A stretch of DNA of 64,000 nt. Source: Clostridiales bacterium (GTDB lineage Bacteria; Bacillota; Clostridia; Christensenellales; Aristaeellaceae). Of the stretch, positions 33,886-42,631 are shown one piece after another. The notes under the pieces are model-generated. The model was not told the DNA's origin. It saw only the letters and a program-made list of their open reading frames with translations, and made no database searches. Position numbers and translations under genes: made by a program. The stretch covers positions 1 to 64,000 of the forward strand of contig SFIM01000003.1 of assembly GCA_004556155.1 (NCBI GenBank), read 5' to 3'. The number at the start of each line of letters is the position of its first letter. Position 1 is the stretch's first letter.

Positions 33886-35296
33886 GCTGATGAAGGCGGG
33901 TGATATTCTGAATCCACACGCCCTTACGCACCAGAATAAAGCCGATCACGCACTTGACGATATTGATAAACTCCACCGTCGCGTAGGAAGCGTAGATATC
34001 GGCATGCAGCACCTTGACCATCAGATAGGCCACCGGCACGGATACCACCCAGGTATACACGCAGTCAAACAGGAAGGTGATAAACGTTTTGCCGCCCGAG
34101 CGCAGCGTAAAATACGAGGTATGCGAGAAGGAATGAATGGGCATAGCCAGCGCGGCGATAATCAGCAGGTCGGTCGCCATATCGCGCACATCGCGCGTGA
34201 TGCCGCGATACGCGTGGGGAATATAGGGCGAGGCCAGGATCAGCAGCAGCGCCATGGCAATGGCCCCGGCCACGCCGAAGGCCGCCAGCTTCCAGGCCGT
34301 GCTGCGCGCGCGATCATAATCATCCGCGCCCAGCGCCTGGCCCACCATCACCGATACCGCCGTGCCCATGGACATGAACACCACATTGAACAGATTGCTG
34401 ATGGTGCTGTTGATGCTCAGCGCCGATACCACCGTCAGCCCGCACAGGGAGTAGATGGCCGTCAGCGTGCTCATGCCGATGGACCACAGCGCCTCGTTGA
34501 ACAGCAGAGGCGAGCCCATCTTGATGACCGCCTTAAACAGCGGCCCCGGCACACGGAACGTGCTGTACGCGCCCTGAATAAAGGTATAGCGCTCCTTGCG
34601 GCGATGGGTGGTAATAACGATGATGGCCAATTCTACATAGCGGCTAAGCACCGTGGCCACGGCCGCACCCACCACGCCCATGCGCGGGAAACCCAGGCGG
34701 CCGAAGATCAGCAGATAGTTGAACACCGCGTTGGTGGCTACCGCCGATACGCTGGCGATCATCGGCAGGCGGGTTTCTCCCATCTCACGCAGCGTGCCGG
34801 CATAGCTGGTGCTAACCGCAAAGGCAGGCAGGCCGATCAGGATGACCATCAGGTATTCATGGCCAAAGCCCAGCATCTTTTCCGCCATGGCCGCGTCGCC
34901 GTCGCCCCGCAGGAACAGCGAGATCAGCGGGCGGCTGAAACCCAGCAGCACGATAAACGTGACGGCCAGCAGCGCTGCGGACTGCATCAGCTTAATGCGG
35001 AAGGTGTTGCGCAGGCCCTCGATATCGCCCGCGCCGTAAAACTGCGCGCCGAAAATACCCGCGCCCGACAGACCGCCGAACACGCACAGATTGAACACAA
35101 ACACCAGCTGATTGGCAATGGCCACACCCGACATTTCCTCGTTGCCCAGCGCGCCCACCATCAGGTTGTCCAGCAGGTTTACAAAGTTGGAAATGCCGTT
35201 TTGAATAATCACGGGAATGATAATGGCCAGCACGGCCTTATAAAACGCCTTGTCGCCAATCAGGGTTTGCCTTGCGCGGCGCGCAAAATTCTGCAT
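33872..35296 (-). CDS. MATE family efflux transporter
   Basis: A 474-residue inner-membrane exporter with twelve predicted helices in two MatE halves, driven by a sodium or proton gradient. The family signatures include NLLDNLMVGALGNEEMSGVAIANQ near residue 40 and GTAVSVMVGQALGADDYDRA near residue 295. Substrates are typically cationic drugs or toxic metabolites; nothing here defines them. It begins 35 bases after the small membrane protein gene and overlaps the pseudouridine synthase gene. Confidence 0.93.
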   Translation of the reverse strand: MQNFARRARQTLIGDKAFYKAVLAIIIPVIIQNGISNFVNLLDNLMVGALGNEEMSGVAIANQLVFVFNLCVFGGLSGAGIFGAQFYGAGDIEGLRNTFRIKLMQSAALLAVTFIVLLGFSRPLISLFLRGDGDAAMAEKMLGFGHEYLMVILIGLPAFAVSTSYAGTLREMGETRLPMIASVSAVATNAVFNYLLIFGRLGFPRMGVVGAAVATVLSRYVELAIIVITTHRRKERYTFIQGAYSTFRVPGPLFKAVIKMGSPLLFNEALWSIGMSTLTAIYSLCGLTVVSALSINSTISNLFNVVFMSMGTAVSVMVGQALGADDYDRARSTAWKLAAFGVAGAIAMALLLILASPYIPHAYRGITRDVRDMATDLLIIAALAMPIHSFSHTSYFTLRSGGKTFITFLFDCVYTWVVSVPVAYLMVKVLHADIYASYATVEFINIVKCVIGFILVRKGVWIQNITRLHQHADA

Positions 35297-35331
35297 GGGG
35301 AATCTTCCTTTCCGTATATCAGTTCATCCAT

Positions 35332-35874
35332 TCAAGAGGCTCTACGATACCGCCGCTTCACGCGCTGCCGCTCCTCCGGCGTATCGGCATGCATGGGCAG
35401 GGGGCGCGGCCCGCGCTCAGGCGGCAATGGGCGCTGGTCGTGCGGGCGGCGCTGCCGCTCCGGCTCCCGTATCGCCACGCGCGCAACACTCAGCGCGCAC
35501 AGCACAATCATGGGCAGAAGGCGCACCGCGCGCACCCATTTGCCCGCCAGCGTCAGGGGCAGGATAAAGCCCAGGGCAGCCAGCACCGCGCTGGGAGCGA
35601 TCAGCAGCGCGCAGCCGCGCCGCGTGCGCCGCGCCCACAGGGCCCATATGCCCAGCGCCACGCTGCAAAGCAGATAAAGCGGAATTTCAAAAATGCTCAT
35701 ATCCACATAGGTCGCCGCGCGCGCCAGAGGAATCTTCTCTCCCACGGCCATATTCCAAAACATCTTCAGCGGCTTCCACATCGCATCTACCCGCGTGCAG
35801 AACTCATAGGCGGACACCAGCGTCGCAATCAGCGCCATCCACAATAAATAGCGGCTCAGCTTTCTTTGGTTCAT
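35332..35874 (-). CDS. Four-helix membrane protein of unknown function
   Basis: A 180-residue protein with four hydrophobic segments (about 8-27, 58-80, 87-107, 115-130) and a strongly basic, proline- and arginine-rich cytoplasmic tail of about 45 residues. I do not recognise a family. Its ATG follows a good AAGGAG site, and a near-consensus promoter lies 50 bases upstream. It is the first gene of an apparent operon with the MATE exporter, the pseudouridine synthase and the acetyltransferase. Confidence 0.65.
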   Translation of the reverse strand: MNQRKLSRYLLWMALIATLVSAYEFCTRVDAMWKPLKMFWNMAVGEKIPLARAATYVDMSIFEIPLYLLCSVALGIWALWARRTRRGCALLIAPSAVLAALGFILPLTLAGKWVRAVRLLPMIVLCALSVARVAIREPERQRRPHDQRPLPPERGPRPLPMHADTPEERQRVKRRYRRAS

Positions 35875-35922
35875 CGGTTTCTCCTTTCGGCAGAGAATGG
35901 CGGCCTACCCCGCCATGATGTC

Positions 35923-35951
35923 AGTTTACCCAAGTGCCGCCCGCTTGTCAA
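35923..35951 (-). promoter_or_regulatory. Sigma-A promoter of the membrane protein-MATE operon
   Basis: On the minus strand exact TTGACA, 17 bases, TAAACT, about 48 bases before the first start codon. Confidence 0.65.
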
Positions 35952-36020
35952 GCCACGATGCGCGGCAATTGTCTGTTTTGCGTATATTCTTACATCTTTT
36001 GGCGGATTCCCGAAAAGGTG

Positions 36021-36049
36021 TTGAAATTGTTACAAAAGTGTGATATGCT
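36021..36049 (+). promoter_or_regulatory. Sigma-A promoter of the HAD hydrolase gene
   Basis: TTGAAA, 17 bases, TATGCT, 33 bases before the TTG start codon. Confidence 0.6.
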
Positions 36050-36082
36050 GAATACGGTAACAAAGGATGGAGGTTTTTCCCC

Positions 36083-36682
36083 TTGAACGCACTGATTGAA
36101 AATGCCCGCAATGTGGTATTTGACGTAGGCCAGGTGCTGCTGCGGTTTGAGCCTGATGAGTTTATTCCCCGCCTGCTGCCGCCCGGCGCGGCACGTGTGC
36201 TGACCAAGGAGGTTCTCTTCACCTGCCCCACCTGGTCGCGCATCGACGAGGGTACCATTTCCGAGGAGGCCTGCGCCCGCAAGGAATGCGCGGATATCGG
36301 CGTGCCTGAGCTTTGGCCCCAGGCGCTGTATGTGATGCAGCATTTTCACGAGCAGATGTCCGCGCTGCCCACGGCCGAGCTGCTGCCTCAGCTGCACACC
36401 CTGGGCAAGCGCCTGTATGTGCTCAGCAATTACGGCCCGGTAGGCTTCGCCCGTGCAGAAGAACGCTTTGCCGATGTGTTTAGTCAGTTCGACGGGATGA
36501 TCATCTCCGGCCGCGAAAAGCTGATCAAGCCCGACCCTGCCATCTATCGGCTGCTGCTGAGCCGCTATGGCCTGAACGCCGCCGAAACTGTGTTCATCGA
36601 CGACCGGGCGGAGAACATCCGCGCCGCGCAAAGCGTGGGCATGCAGGGTATTGTTTATCAGGGCATCAGCTCCCTGATGTAA
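36083..36682 (+). CDS. HAD family hydrolase (HAD-IA)
   Basis: A 199-residue phosphatase-like protein. Motif I is VVFDVGQVLLRF with the nucleophile Asp; the usual second Asp is Gly, a variant common in this subgroup. Motif II is YVLSNYG, motif III the Lys in REKLIKPDP, and motif IV FIDDRAENI. The start is TTG at 36083 with GGAGG nine bases upstream; no in-frame ATG lies before motif I. The substrate is unknown. It is a single-gene unit. Confidence 0.88.
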   Translation: MNALIENARNVVFDVGQVLLRFEPDEFIPRLLPPGAARVLTKEVLFTCPTWSRIDEGTISEEACARKECADIGVPELWPQALYVMQHFHEQMSALPTAELLPQLHTLGKRLYVLSNYGPVGFARAEERFADVFSQFDGMIISGREKLIKPDPAIYRLLLSRYGLNAAETVFIDDRAENIRAAQSVGMQGIVYQGISSLM

Positions 36683-36790
36683 AATTTGCGTTTCTTCCAT
36701 TTAACTGGGAAGAAAACACAGCCGTTCTCCGTCTAATCTTATGTAACCGGATCATCATTTGCCGGCCATGGCCGGAAGGAAGGGATCACC

Positions 36791-38209
36791 ATGAAAAAGC
36801 TCCGTATCTGGAAACTGCTGCTGCTGGGACTGCTGCTGTGCGCGCTGTGCATGGCGCTTAGCGGCTGCATTGTCGATCCGGACAAAAACGCCATCCCCAC
36901 GTCCACATTCAAGAAGTTTACCCCCATCCCAGATGCGCCCACCGACACGCCCGAGGTGGTTACTCCCACGCCCGATCCTAACCTGAACCAGCAGAGCTGG
37001 ACCACCAATACCCCCGATCCTAACGCCACGGCTTATGTTGGATCGGTCACGCCGGTGCCGGGCACCCTCCTCGGCGGCGTAACCGCCACGCCCTCCACCG
37101 CCCCCGGCACTACCGCCAGCACCAACGCGGTGCTCAAGCGCGGCAGCCAGGGCGATGCCGTCAAGAACGTGCAGGAGGCGCTGCGCCGCCTGGGCTATTT
37201 TGAAGGTAAGGCTGACGGCGACTTTGGCGAGTACACCGAAAACGCAGTCAAGCGCTTCCAGGCGCAGAACGGCCTGAAGGCCGACGGCGTTGTTGGCTCG
37301 GCCACGCTGGCCAAGCTGAGCTCTTCCTCCGCCAAGACGGCCCCGCCCAAGGGCACGGCCACGCCCAAGCCCACCAATAAGCCCCACACCAATGTATACC
37401 TGTCCCAGGGCAGCAGCGGCGCAAACGTCAGCCAGATGCAGAACCGCCTGATCCAGCTGGGCTACCTGTATGGCAGCGCATCGGGCAAGGTGTGCGCCAT
37501 CACTGAATCCGCCATCACGGCATTCCAGCGCCGCAACGGTCTGGATGCGGACGGCGTGGCGGGCCCCGGCACGTTGGAGAAGATGTACGCCAACTCCGCC
37601 AAGAAGGCCAGCGCTGCCGTAGGCATCATCGGCGTTACCCTGAAGAAGGGCGATGAGGGCGCCGCTGTGCGCCTGCTGCAAAACGAGCTGCGCTCCTTCG
37701 GCTTCCTCAAGAGCGCCGCGGACGGTTCCTTTGGCGCGGCCACGGAAACGGCGGTAAAGAACTTCCAGTCCGCCAACGGCCTCACTGCCGACGGCAAGGC
37801 CGGGCACAGCACGCTGCTCAAGCTGTTTACCGGCAGCGTGAACCCCTCCACCAAGACCGCCGCGCCCAAGCCCACCGCTACCCCCAGGGCGACGGCCAAG
37901 CCTACCGCCACCCCCAAGGTGACGGCCAAGCCCACCGCTACCCCCAACATGTATGTGCGCGTAACCGCCGCCCCCAACGGCACCTACTTCACCCTGGAAA
38001 AGGGGATGATGGGCGAGCCGGTGAAGAAGCTGCAGCAGGCGCTCAAGAGCGCCGGTTACTATAGCGGCACCTGCGACGGCTACTACGGCGACGCGACGGT
38101 CAAGGCCGTAAAGAACTATCAGCGCGCCAAGGGCCTGGTGCAGGACGGCAAGGCCGGTCCCGCCACCCAGCGCTACCTGTACGAGGGCGATTTCCCCGAT
38201 CAGGCGTAA
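36791..38209 (+). CDS. Lipoprotein with four peptidoglycan-binding domains
   Basis: A 472-residue surface lipoprotein. The signal peptide ends in the lipobox LSGC (C26). A threonine/proline-rich linker (27-112) leads to four PG_binding_1 modules at about 115-176, 204-263, 283-345 and 402-468. Each holds the pattern G..G..V..LQ..L...G, DG.FG..T..AV..FQ...GL..DG..G..T. The third and fourth are separated by a repetitive Lys/Pro/Thr/Ala linker. There is no catalytic domain, so it probably tethers the membrane to the wall. GGAAGG precedes the ATG. Confidence 0.9.
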   Translation: MKKLRIWKLLLLGLLLCALCMALSGCIVDPDKNAIPTSTFKKFTPIPDAPTDTPEVVTPTPDPNLNQQSWTTNTPDPNATAYVGSVTPVPGTLLGGVTATPSTAPGTTASTNAVLKRGSQGDAVKNVQEALRRLGYFEGKADGDFGEYTENAVKRFQAQNGLKADGVVGSATLAKLSSSSAKTAPPKGTATPKPTNKPHTNVYLSQGSSGANVSQMQNRLIQLGYLYGSASGKVCAITESAITAFQRRNGLDADGVAGPGTLEKMYANSAKKASAAVGIIGVTLKKGDEGAAVRLLQNELRSFGFLKSAADGSFGAATETAVKNFQSANGLTADGKAGHSTLLKLFTGSVNPSTKTAAPKPTATPRATAKPTATPKVTAKPTATPNMYVRVTAAPNGTYFTLEKGMMGEPVKKLQQALKSAGYYSGTCDGYYGDATVKAVKNYQRAKGLVQDGKAGPATQRYLYEGDFPDQA

Positions 38210-38230
38210 GGCGTCAAATACAGCATGCAA

Positions 38231-38268
38231 AACCGCTTCCACCCAACAAGGATGGAAGCGGTTCTTTT
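38231..38268. terminator. Bidirectional terminator
   Basis: A perfect 11-bp stem AACCGCTTCCA with its complement (38231-38241 with 38253-38263), then CTTTT on the plus strand and TTTTG on the minus strand, between convergent genes. Confidence 0.85.
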
Positions 38269-38281
38269 ATTGATTGTTTTA

Positions 38282-39133
38282 TCAGCTCAGCGTATCGGCA
38301 TAGGCAATCAGTTTTGCCCTGCCGTCGGGCTGATGCGCGTGCCAGGCGATGGCAAAGCCGTGCTGCGGCGAAAAATACAGCCCTTGCCCGTACATGCCGC
38401 CCTTGCCGATCAGGCCGTTGGCCGTAACGGAGTGGAATTCGTACTCCCGCGCCAGGGCCAGGCGCACCCACTCGCTGCTGAGCAGCCGCTGGCCATCGTA
38501 CACACCGTCCTGCAGGTACAGCGCGCCCAGCTTCACCATATCCTCCGCGCTGATGTACAGGCCCGTCGCGCCGATGGGGTACTGCTGCGGATCACGGCTC
38601 CAGGCTACCTCGCGGAAGCGCATGGGCTGCAGGATGCGCCGCGACAGCAGCTCGTCCATTTTTTCGCCCGCAATAAGGCTGACCGCCCGCGACAGCAGAT
38701 AAAACGCGCCGTCGGTATACACGCGCGTTTCGCCCGGACGGTGCTGCAGGGGCGTTGAAAATAAATAGCGCAGAAAATCCTGCGTAGGGTAGCGTGTGGT
38801 ATCCTCAACATCAATATCCAAAATGCCCTGGCCAAAGCCTATGCGGTGCGTCAGCGCGTGCTCCAGCGTTACCAGCTTCCAGGCAGGATCGATGTTTTCC
38901 GGCAGCTGCTGCGCAAAAAGATCCCAAAATCGATCGTTCACGGACAGCTTGTTCTGCTCCCACAGCAAGCCGACGGCCGTCATAGTGAACGCCTTGGCTA
39001 CTGAATAGCTGTTGTTGCAGCGGTTGCAGGGGCAAAAGCAGTGCGATTGGATTCTGCCGTCGCTGTACAGCGACAGATCGTACAGGTTCAAGTTCATTGC
39101 GGCAACATCGCTGATGATCCTTTCAAAGTTCAT
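38282..39133 (-). CDS. Serine hydrolase of the beta-lactamase/class C family
   Basis: A 283-residue protein of the penicillin-binding/beta-lactamase fold (COG1680 type). The SxxK motif is S44VAK47 in NSYSVAKAFTM. The second motif Y-x-N/S is probably YTDGAFY. The C-terminal HGFAIAWHAHQPDG has the place of the K/H-x-G motif. There is no signal peptide, so it is probably cytoplasmic, as in many esterase-like members. The unusual cluster CFCPCNRCN (residues 32-40) just before the active serine is odd and could bind metal or be redox-active. The substrate is unknown. Confidence 0.8.
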   Translation of the reverse strand: MNFERIISDVAAMNLNLYDLSLYSDGRIQSHCFCPCNRCNNSYSVAKAFTMTAVGLLWEQNKLSVNDRFWDLFAQQLPENIDPAWKLVTLEHALTHRIGFGQGILDIDVEDTTRYPTQDFLRYLFSTPLQHRPGETRVYTDGAFYLLSRAVSLIAGEKMDELLSRRILQPMRFREVAWSRDPQQYPIGATGLYISAEDMVKLGALYLQDGVYDGQRLLSSEWVRLALAREYEFHSVTANGLIGKGGMYGQGLYFSPQHGFAIAWHAHQPDGRAKLIAYADTLS

Positions 39134-39284
39134 AGAGCTTGCTCTCCCTTAATTTTTGCAGAAATCGGTCTGTCGGTTTTCTTCATTTTTTAGTTTTTCG
39201 TTGATTATCCGTTAAATTCGCGTTAACAAAACCAGTTATTACATGTTATTGTCGTTTTCATCCCCTTCATTATACTATCAGAAA

Positions 39285-39313
39285 TAAAAAAAAGCCATTG
39301 CAAATCATGGCTT
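39285..39313 (-). terminator. Terminator after the AraC-type regulator gene
   Basis: A 7-bp AAGCCAT/ATGGCTT stem, followed on the minus strand by a run of eight T. Confidence 0.75.
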
Positions 39314-39349
39314 ATTCTTGCAAATATCGATTTGTTCGGCAGCGTTTTG

Positions 39350-40243
39350 CTATTGCTCCGATTGCTCCATTGTCTGATAGTCTGCGCGCGGCGAGCGCCC
39401 CGTCACCTTGCGGTAGCTGCGGTAGAAGCTGCTGTAATCCGAAAACCCCACCTCGCGCGCAGCCTCCGCCGCGCCCATGCCTTGCGCCAGCAGCTGACGG
39501 GCATACAGCACGCGATTATAAGCGACATACTGCATCACCGACATGCCCGTCGCCTTATGGAAGGCGCGGTTGCAATGATCCTTGGACCAGAAAAAATGCT
39601 CCGCAATATCCGAAAGCGATATATCCCTGGTAAAATTCTGACTCAGATACAGCAGCAGCGCGTCGATGGTATGGTTGCCGGACGTGCTGAACGCCAGGGG
39701 CGCGGCGCTGTTGACAATCATCAGCAGCTCCGCCACCAGCGCCTTGGCAAAGTAGGGAGCCAGGGAGGAAATCCGCTCGTCATCGGATGCGCTGGCCCGC
39801 TCCAGCCGCTCCAGCAGCGGCACAATACCCGCGCACTCCGCCGGTCCGTAATACGCACTGCCCACCGATTGCTGATTGAACAGCTGCAGGCACTTGCCCA
39901 TCAGCGAGGACAATTCGGAATTCGCGTCAAAATAGTTGATGTACAGCGTGTGTCGCTCAAAGGGCTGCTCCGAGCGGATGAACAGCTTATGCAAAACAGC
40001 CGGAGCAAGCAGCAGCAGGCTGTGCGGCTCCATCTGATAGCGCACGCCCTCCGCCTGATATATCACATCTCCGCGGACGCAGTACACCAGCTCGTACAGC
40101 GCATGGTTATGCAGGCAATACTCGTTCTGCTCCGTATCATAGGAGATGGCATGGGCATAATGAAAATCCTCGTGCGTATACTGAACAAGCACCTCATACC
40201 GGCCCTGCGAGGAACCGCTTTTTATCAGCTCCCAATCCCACAT
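39350..40243 (-). CDS. AraC family transcriptional regulator
   Basis: A 297-residue regulator. The N-terminal half is a cupin-like sensor (HNHALYELVYCVRGDVIYQAEG, residues about 45-90). The C-terminal 100 residues hold two helix-turn-helix units typical of AraC/XylS: ISLSDIAEHFFWSKDHCNRAFHKATG and AAREVGFSDYSSFYRSYRKVTGRSP. It follows the HAD phosphatase gene by 21 bases on the same strand. The serine hydrolase gene just downstream on the same strand is separated by a terminator. The inducer and targets are unknown. Confidence 0.92.
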   Translation of the reverse strand: MWDWELIKSGSSQGRYEVLVQYTHEDFHYAHAISYDTEQNEYCLHNHALYELVYCVRGDVIYQAEGVRYQMEPHSLLLLAPAVLHKLFIRSEQPFERHTLYINYFDANSELSSLMGKCLQLFNQQSVGSAYYGPAECAGIVPLLERLERASASDDERISSLAPYFAKALVAELLMIVNSAAPLAFSTSGNHTIDALLLYLSQNFTRDISLSDIAEHFFWSKDHCNRAFHKATGMSVMQYVAYNRVLYARQLLAQGMGAAEAAREVGFSDYSSFYRSYRKVTGRSPRADYQTMEQSEQ

Positions 40244-40264
40244 AGGCAGCCGCCTCCCCGCAGC

Positions 40265-40933
40265 TTATTTTGAAAACTCCTCACGAATAGCCTGCGAAAG
40301 CTCCTGATGATTGTGGAAATAGCGGCTGGCCGTTTGCAGGATGAGCGGCAGATCCTTTTCGTGCTTCACATCCTCAATGGCCCACACATTGCAGCCTGCG
40401 GCGCGCGCGGTGGTCATGGCGTAGAGCGCATCCTCGATCACCAGACAATCCTTGGTTTCAAAGCCCAGCTTATGCGCGGCGTTTTCAAACAGTTCCACAT
40501 CGTTTTTATTGGGGCGCACATCGCAGGTGGTTTGATAAAACTGGAAGTAGCGCACAATGCCCGTCAGGTTCACACTGGTGGTCAGGGATGGTTCCGCCGT
40601 GGCGGACAGCAGGCACATGGGCACGTTCAGCTGGCGCGCGGCCTCCAGGGTATCCAGCGCGCCGGGCTTGAGCTGCGGCACGCCCTTGGGATAGATCTCG
40701 GTGTACATATAGTTTTTGCACCAGGCCACGCATTCGTCCATGGTCATATCCAGCTGGCAATCGGGCGATTCAAAATAGTTCTTCAGTGTTTTGCGAAAGG
40801 ACTCCGCCATCCAGGGCATGTTGTTGGGATCCACATGGATGCCCTTGCGCTCCAGCAGCACCAGCGGCGCGCGCGTCCAATAGCCCTCCGAATCCAGCAG
40901 CGTCCCATCCATATCAAAAATAATAGCCCGCAT
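40265..40933 (-). CDS. HAD family phosphatase (beta-phosphoglucomutase-like)
   Basis: A 222-residue HAD phosphatase/phosphomutase. Motif I is IIFDMDGTLLDSE with D7 and D9; motif II LLSATA; the Lys of motif III is in RPNKNDVELFENAA; motif IV is CLVIEDALYAM. A helical cap domain sits between motifs I and II, as in sugar-phosphate phosphatases. The ATG at 40933 matches the family start; another ATG two codons upstream (40939) is nearer the AGGAG site. It is the first gene of a two-gene operon with the AraC regulator. Confidence 0.88.
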   Translation of the reverse strand: MRAIIFDMDGTLLDSEGYWTRAPLVLLERKGIHVDPNNMPWMAESFRKTLKNYFESPDCQLDMTMDECVAWCKNYMYTEIYPKGVPQLKPGALDTLEAARQLNVPMCLLSATAEPSLTTSVNLTGIVRYFQFYQTTCDVRPNKNDVELFENAAHKLGFETKDCLVIEDALYAMTTARAAGCNVWAIEDVKHEKDLPLILQTASRYFHNHQELSQAIREEFSK

Positions 40934-40971
40934 GTACATTCCCTCTCCTGTAAACAGCAAATTTCCAAATC

Positions 40972-41000
40972 AGTATATCACATCCATCCATGCGCCGCAA
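40972..41000 (-). promoter_or_regulatory. Sigma-A promoter of the HAD-AraC operon
   Basis: On the minus strand TTGCGG, 17 bases, TATACT, about 40 bases before the start codon. Confidence 0.55.
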
Positions 41001-41010
41001 GGCGCGCAGC

Positions 41011-41048
41011 AAAAATCGCCCCGCCTGATATGCAGGCAGGGCGATTTT
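41011..41048 (-). terminator. Terminator after the second APC permease gene
   Basis: A 16-bp stem with one G-T pair (AAAATCGCCC... and complement) with a short loop, followed on the minus strand by TTTTTG. Confidence 0.85.
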
Positions 41049-41060
41049 CTGGGGGATAAC

Positions 41061-42491
41061 TCAGTATTCTTTAGGCCCGTCGGGGGTATCTACAACCACC
41101 TTGGTCTTCTTCCAGCGGAACAGCACCATCCACGCCCACAGGATCACGCCGATGCCCATGTACACGGCAAAGGAGATCCAGGAACCAACGCCCTGGCCCA
41201 GCGTGCAGAAGAACGCGATGATCACCGAGATCACCAGCGCCAGATAGCGGGTGAAATTGCCGCCCTTCAGATGATAGCCGCTCTTCCAATCAGGATGCTG
41301 CTTGTGCATACGGATGGCGCTGATCATGGTCAGCGCGTAGGCGCAGGCGCAGCCAAAGGCCATCAGGTTGAAGAAATCGTTCATGAAGGTGCCAGCGTTT
41401 TGCAGCACCAGGAACACGATGGATACCACCAGCAGCAGGATGTTGGGGATGATGGGCTGCTGATGCTTGTTCAGCTTGGCAAAGGACGCAGGCAGGAAGT
41501 TGGTGCGGCCCATGGCATACAGCAGGCGCACCGTGGACAGCCAGAAGCCCAGCAGGCAGGTGCCAATGGCGCACAGGATGGCGCAGATGCCAAACAGGAT
41601 GGCGAATACGCGCCAGCCGGTGGTGCCAAACTGCTCCATCAGGTAGATGGCCAGAAAGCCGCCGGTGGCCGCGCCGCCCTCCTCCACCAGGGGCTGCGCG
41701 TTCATGCCGCCCACGCCGATGAAGAAGAACGCATAGATCACGCCGCAGGTAACAACCGAACCCCAGATGGCCTTGGTGCTGTCCTTGACTGGGAAGTCGC
41801 CTTCCTCAATCATCTGCGGCACGGTTTCAAAGCCAAAGAAGGGGGTAATCAGGAAGGCCATACCAATGATCCAGCTGGGGATGCCAAAGGAAGACTTGCT
41901 CTGAGAATAGAAGAAGTTGGAGAAATTGTCCAGGCTCCACTGACCGGAGGTTATAAAGGCGATGGAGGCGGCAATGCAGCCCGTGATAGCCAACGCCAGC
42001 ATGACCAGCTGAATCTTGCCGGCCACTTCCACGTTTTGCAGGCTCAGGATGAAATAGCCCACCAGCAGCACGGCGGATACGATTTCCAGCACCGTAAAGC
42101 TGCTGTTAATGTTTGTTACATGGAAAATCCACTGCACAATGGCCATGATCGCAGCCGGGGGCACGGCAATCCACGCGGCCATAATCAGCCAGGCGGACAG
42201 GAAGCCGCAGTGCTTGTTCAGTCCCACGGTGTTGTAGATCAGCTCGCCGCCCGCCTCGGGGAACAGCGGAGCCAAATCGCAGTATACAAACGCGATGGGC
42301 AGAATCAGCGCGGTCATCAGCAGGAACGCCAGGAAGGTGCCGGGGCCGCAGTATTCATAGAAGATCGAATCCCAGTAACCGATGAAGGTGAAGATCGCGC
42401 CGGTAGCGATGGCGTATACGTAAATGAGCTTCAGGCTGCGGTTGAGCTTATTCTCCGTCAGCGGGCTGTTGACGGTATTATCCTTAGCCAC
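41061..42491 (-). CDS. APC family amino acid permease (second copy)
   Basis: A 476-residue transporter with about twelve membrane helices. I place the start at the GTG at 42491 (VAKDNTVNSPLTENK) because GGAAAGGGA lies just upstream, while the open frame further upstream crosses a strong terminator hairpin. It is closely related along its whole length to the permease at 43.5-44.9 kb: both contain the same GGELIYNTVG..KH.GF and FGFETVPQM.EEGDFP segments and both end in KVV.DTPDG.KE. The substrate (amino acid, polyamine or amino alcohol) is unknown. It is downstream of the SDR gene but separated from it by the terminator, so expression would need read-through. Confidence 0.9.
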   Translation of the reverse strand: MAKDNTVNSPLTENKLNRSLKLIYVYAIATGAIFTFIGYWDSIFYEYCGPGTFLAFLLMTALILPIAFVYCDLAPLFPEAGGELIYNTVGLNKHCGFLSAWLIMAAWIAVPPAAIMAIVQWIFHVTNINSSFTVLEIVSAVLLVGYFILSLQNVEVAGKIQLVMLALAITGCIAASIAFITSGQWSLDNFSNFFYSQSKSSFGIPSWIIGMAFLITPFFGFETVPQMIEEGDFPVKDSTKAIWGSVVTCGVIYAFFFIGVGGMNAQPLVEEGGAATGGFLAIYLMEQFGTTGWRVFAILFGICAILCAIGTCLLGFWLSTVRLLYAMGRTNFLPASFAKLNKHQQPIIPNILLLVVSIVFLVLQNAGTFMNDFFNLMAFGCACAYALTMISAIRMHKQHPDWKSGYHLKGGNFTRYLALVISVIIAFFCTLGQGVGSWISFAVYMGIGVILWAWMVLFRWKKTKVVVDTPDGPKEY

Positions 42492-42532
42492 AAATATTCC
42501 CTTTCCTTTCTTATACGCATTTTTGCGCGCGC

Positions 42533-42591
42533 AAAAGGGGGCTGTGCAGCCCTGCAATCGGTATTTCGATCGCGGCGCCGACACAGCCCCC
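42533..42591 (-). terminator. Terminator between the SDR and second permease genes
   Basis: A perfect 10-bp stem GGGGGCTGTG with CACAGCCCCC (42582-42591 with 42537-42546), with further pairing inside the long loop, followed on the minus strand by TTTTG. Confidence 0.75.
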
Positions 42592-42631
42592 GTTGTTATG
42601 CGCTGTATAATGCCGGATCAACGGCGAAGCG

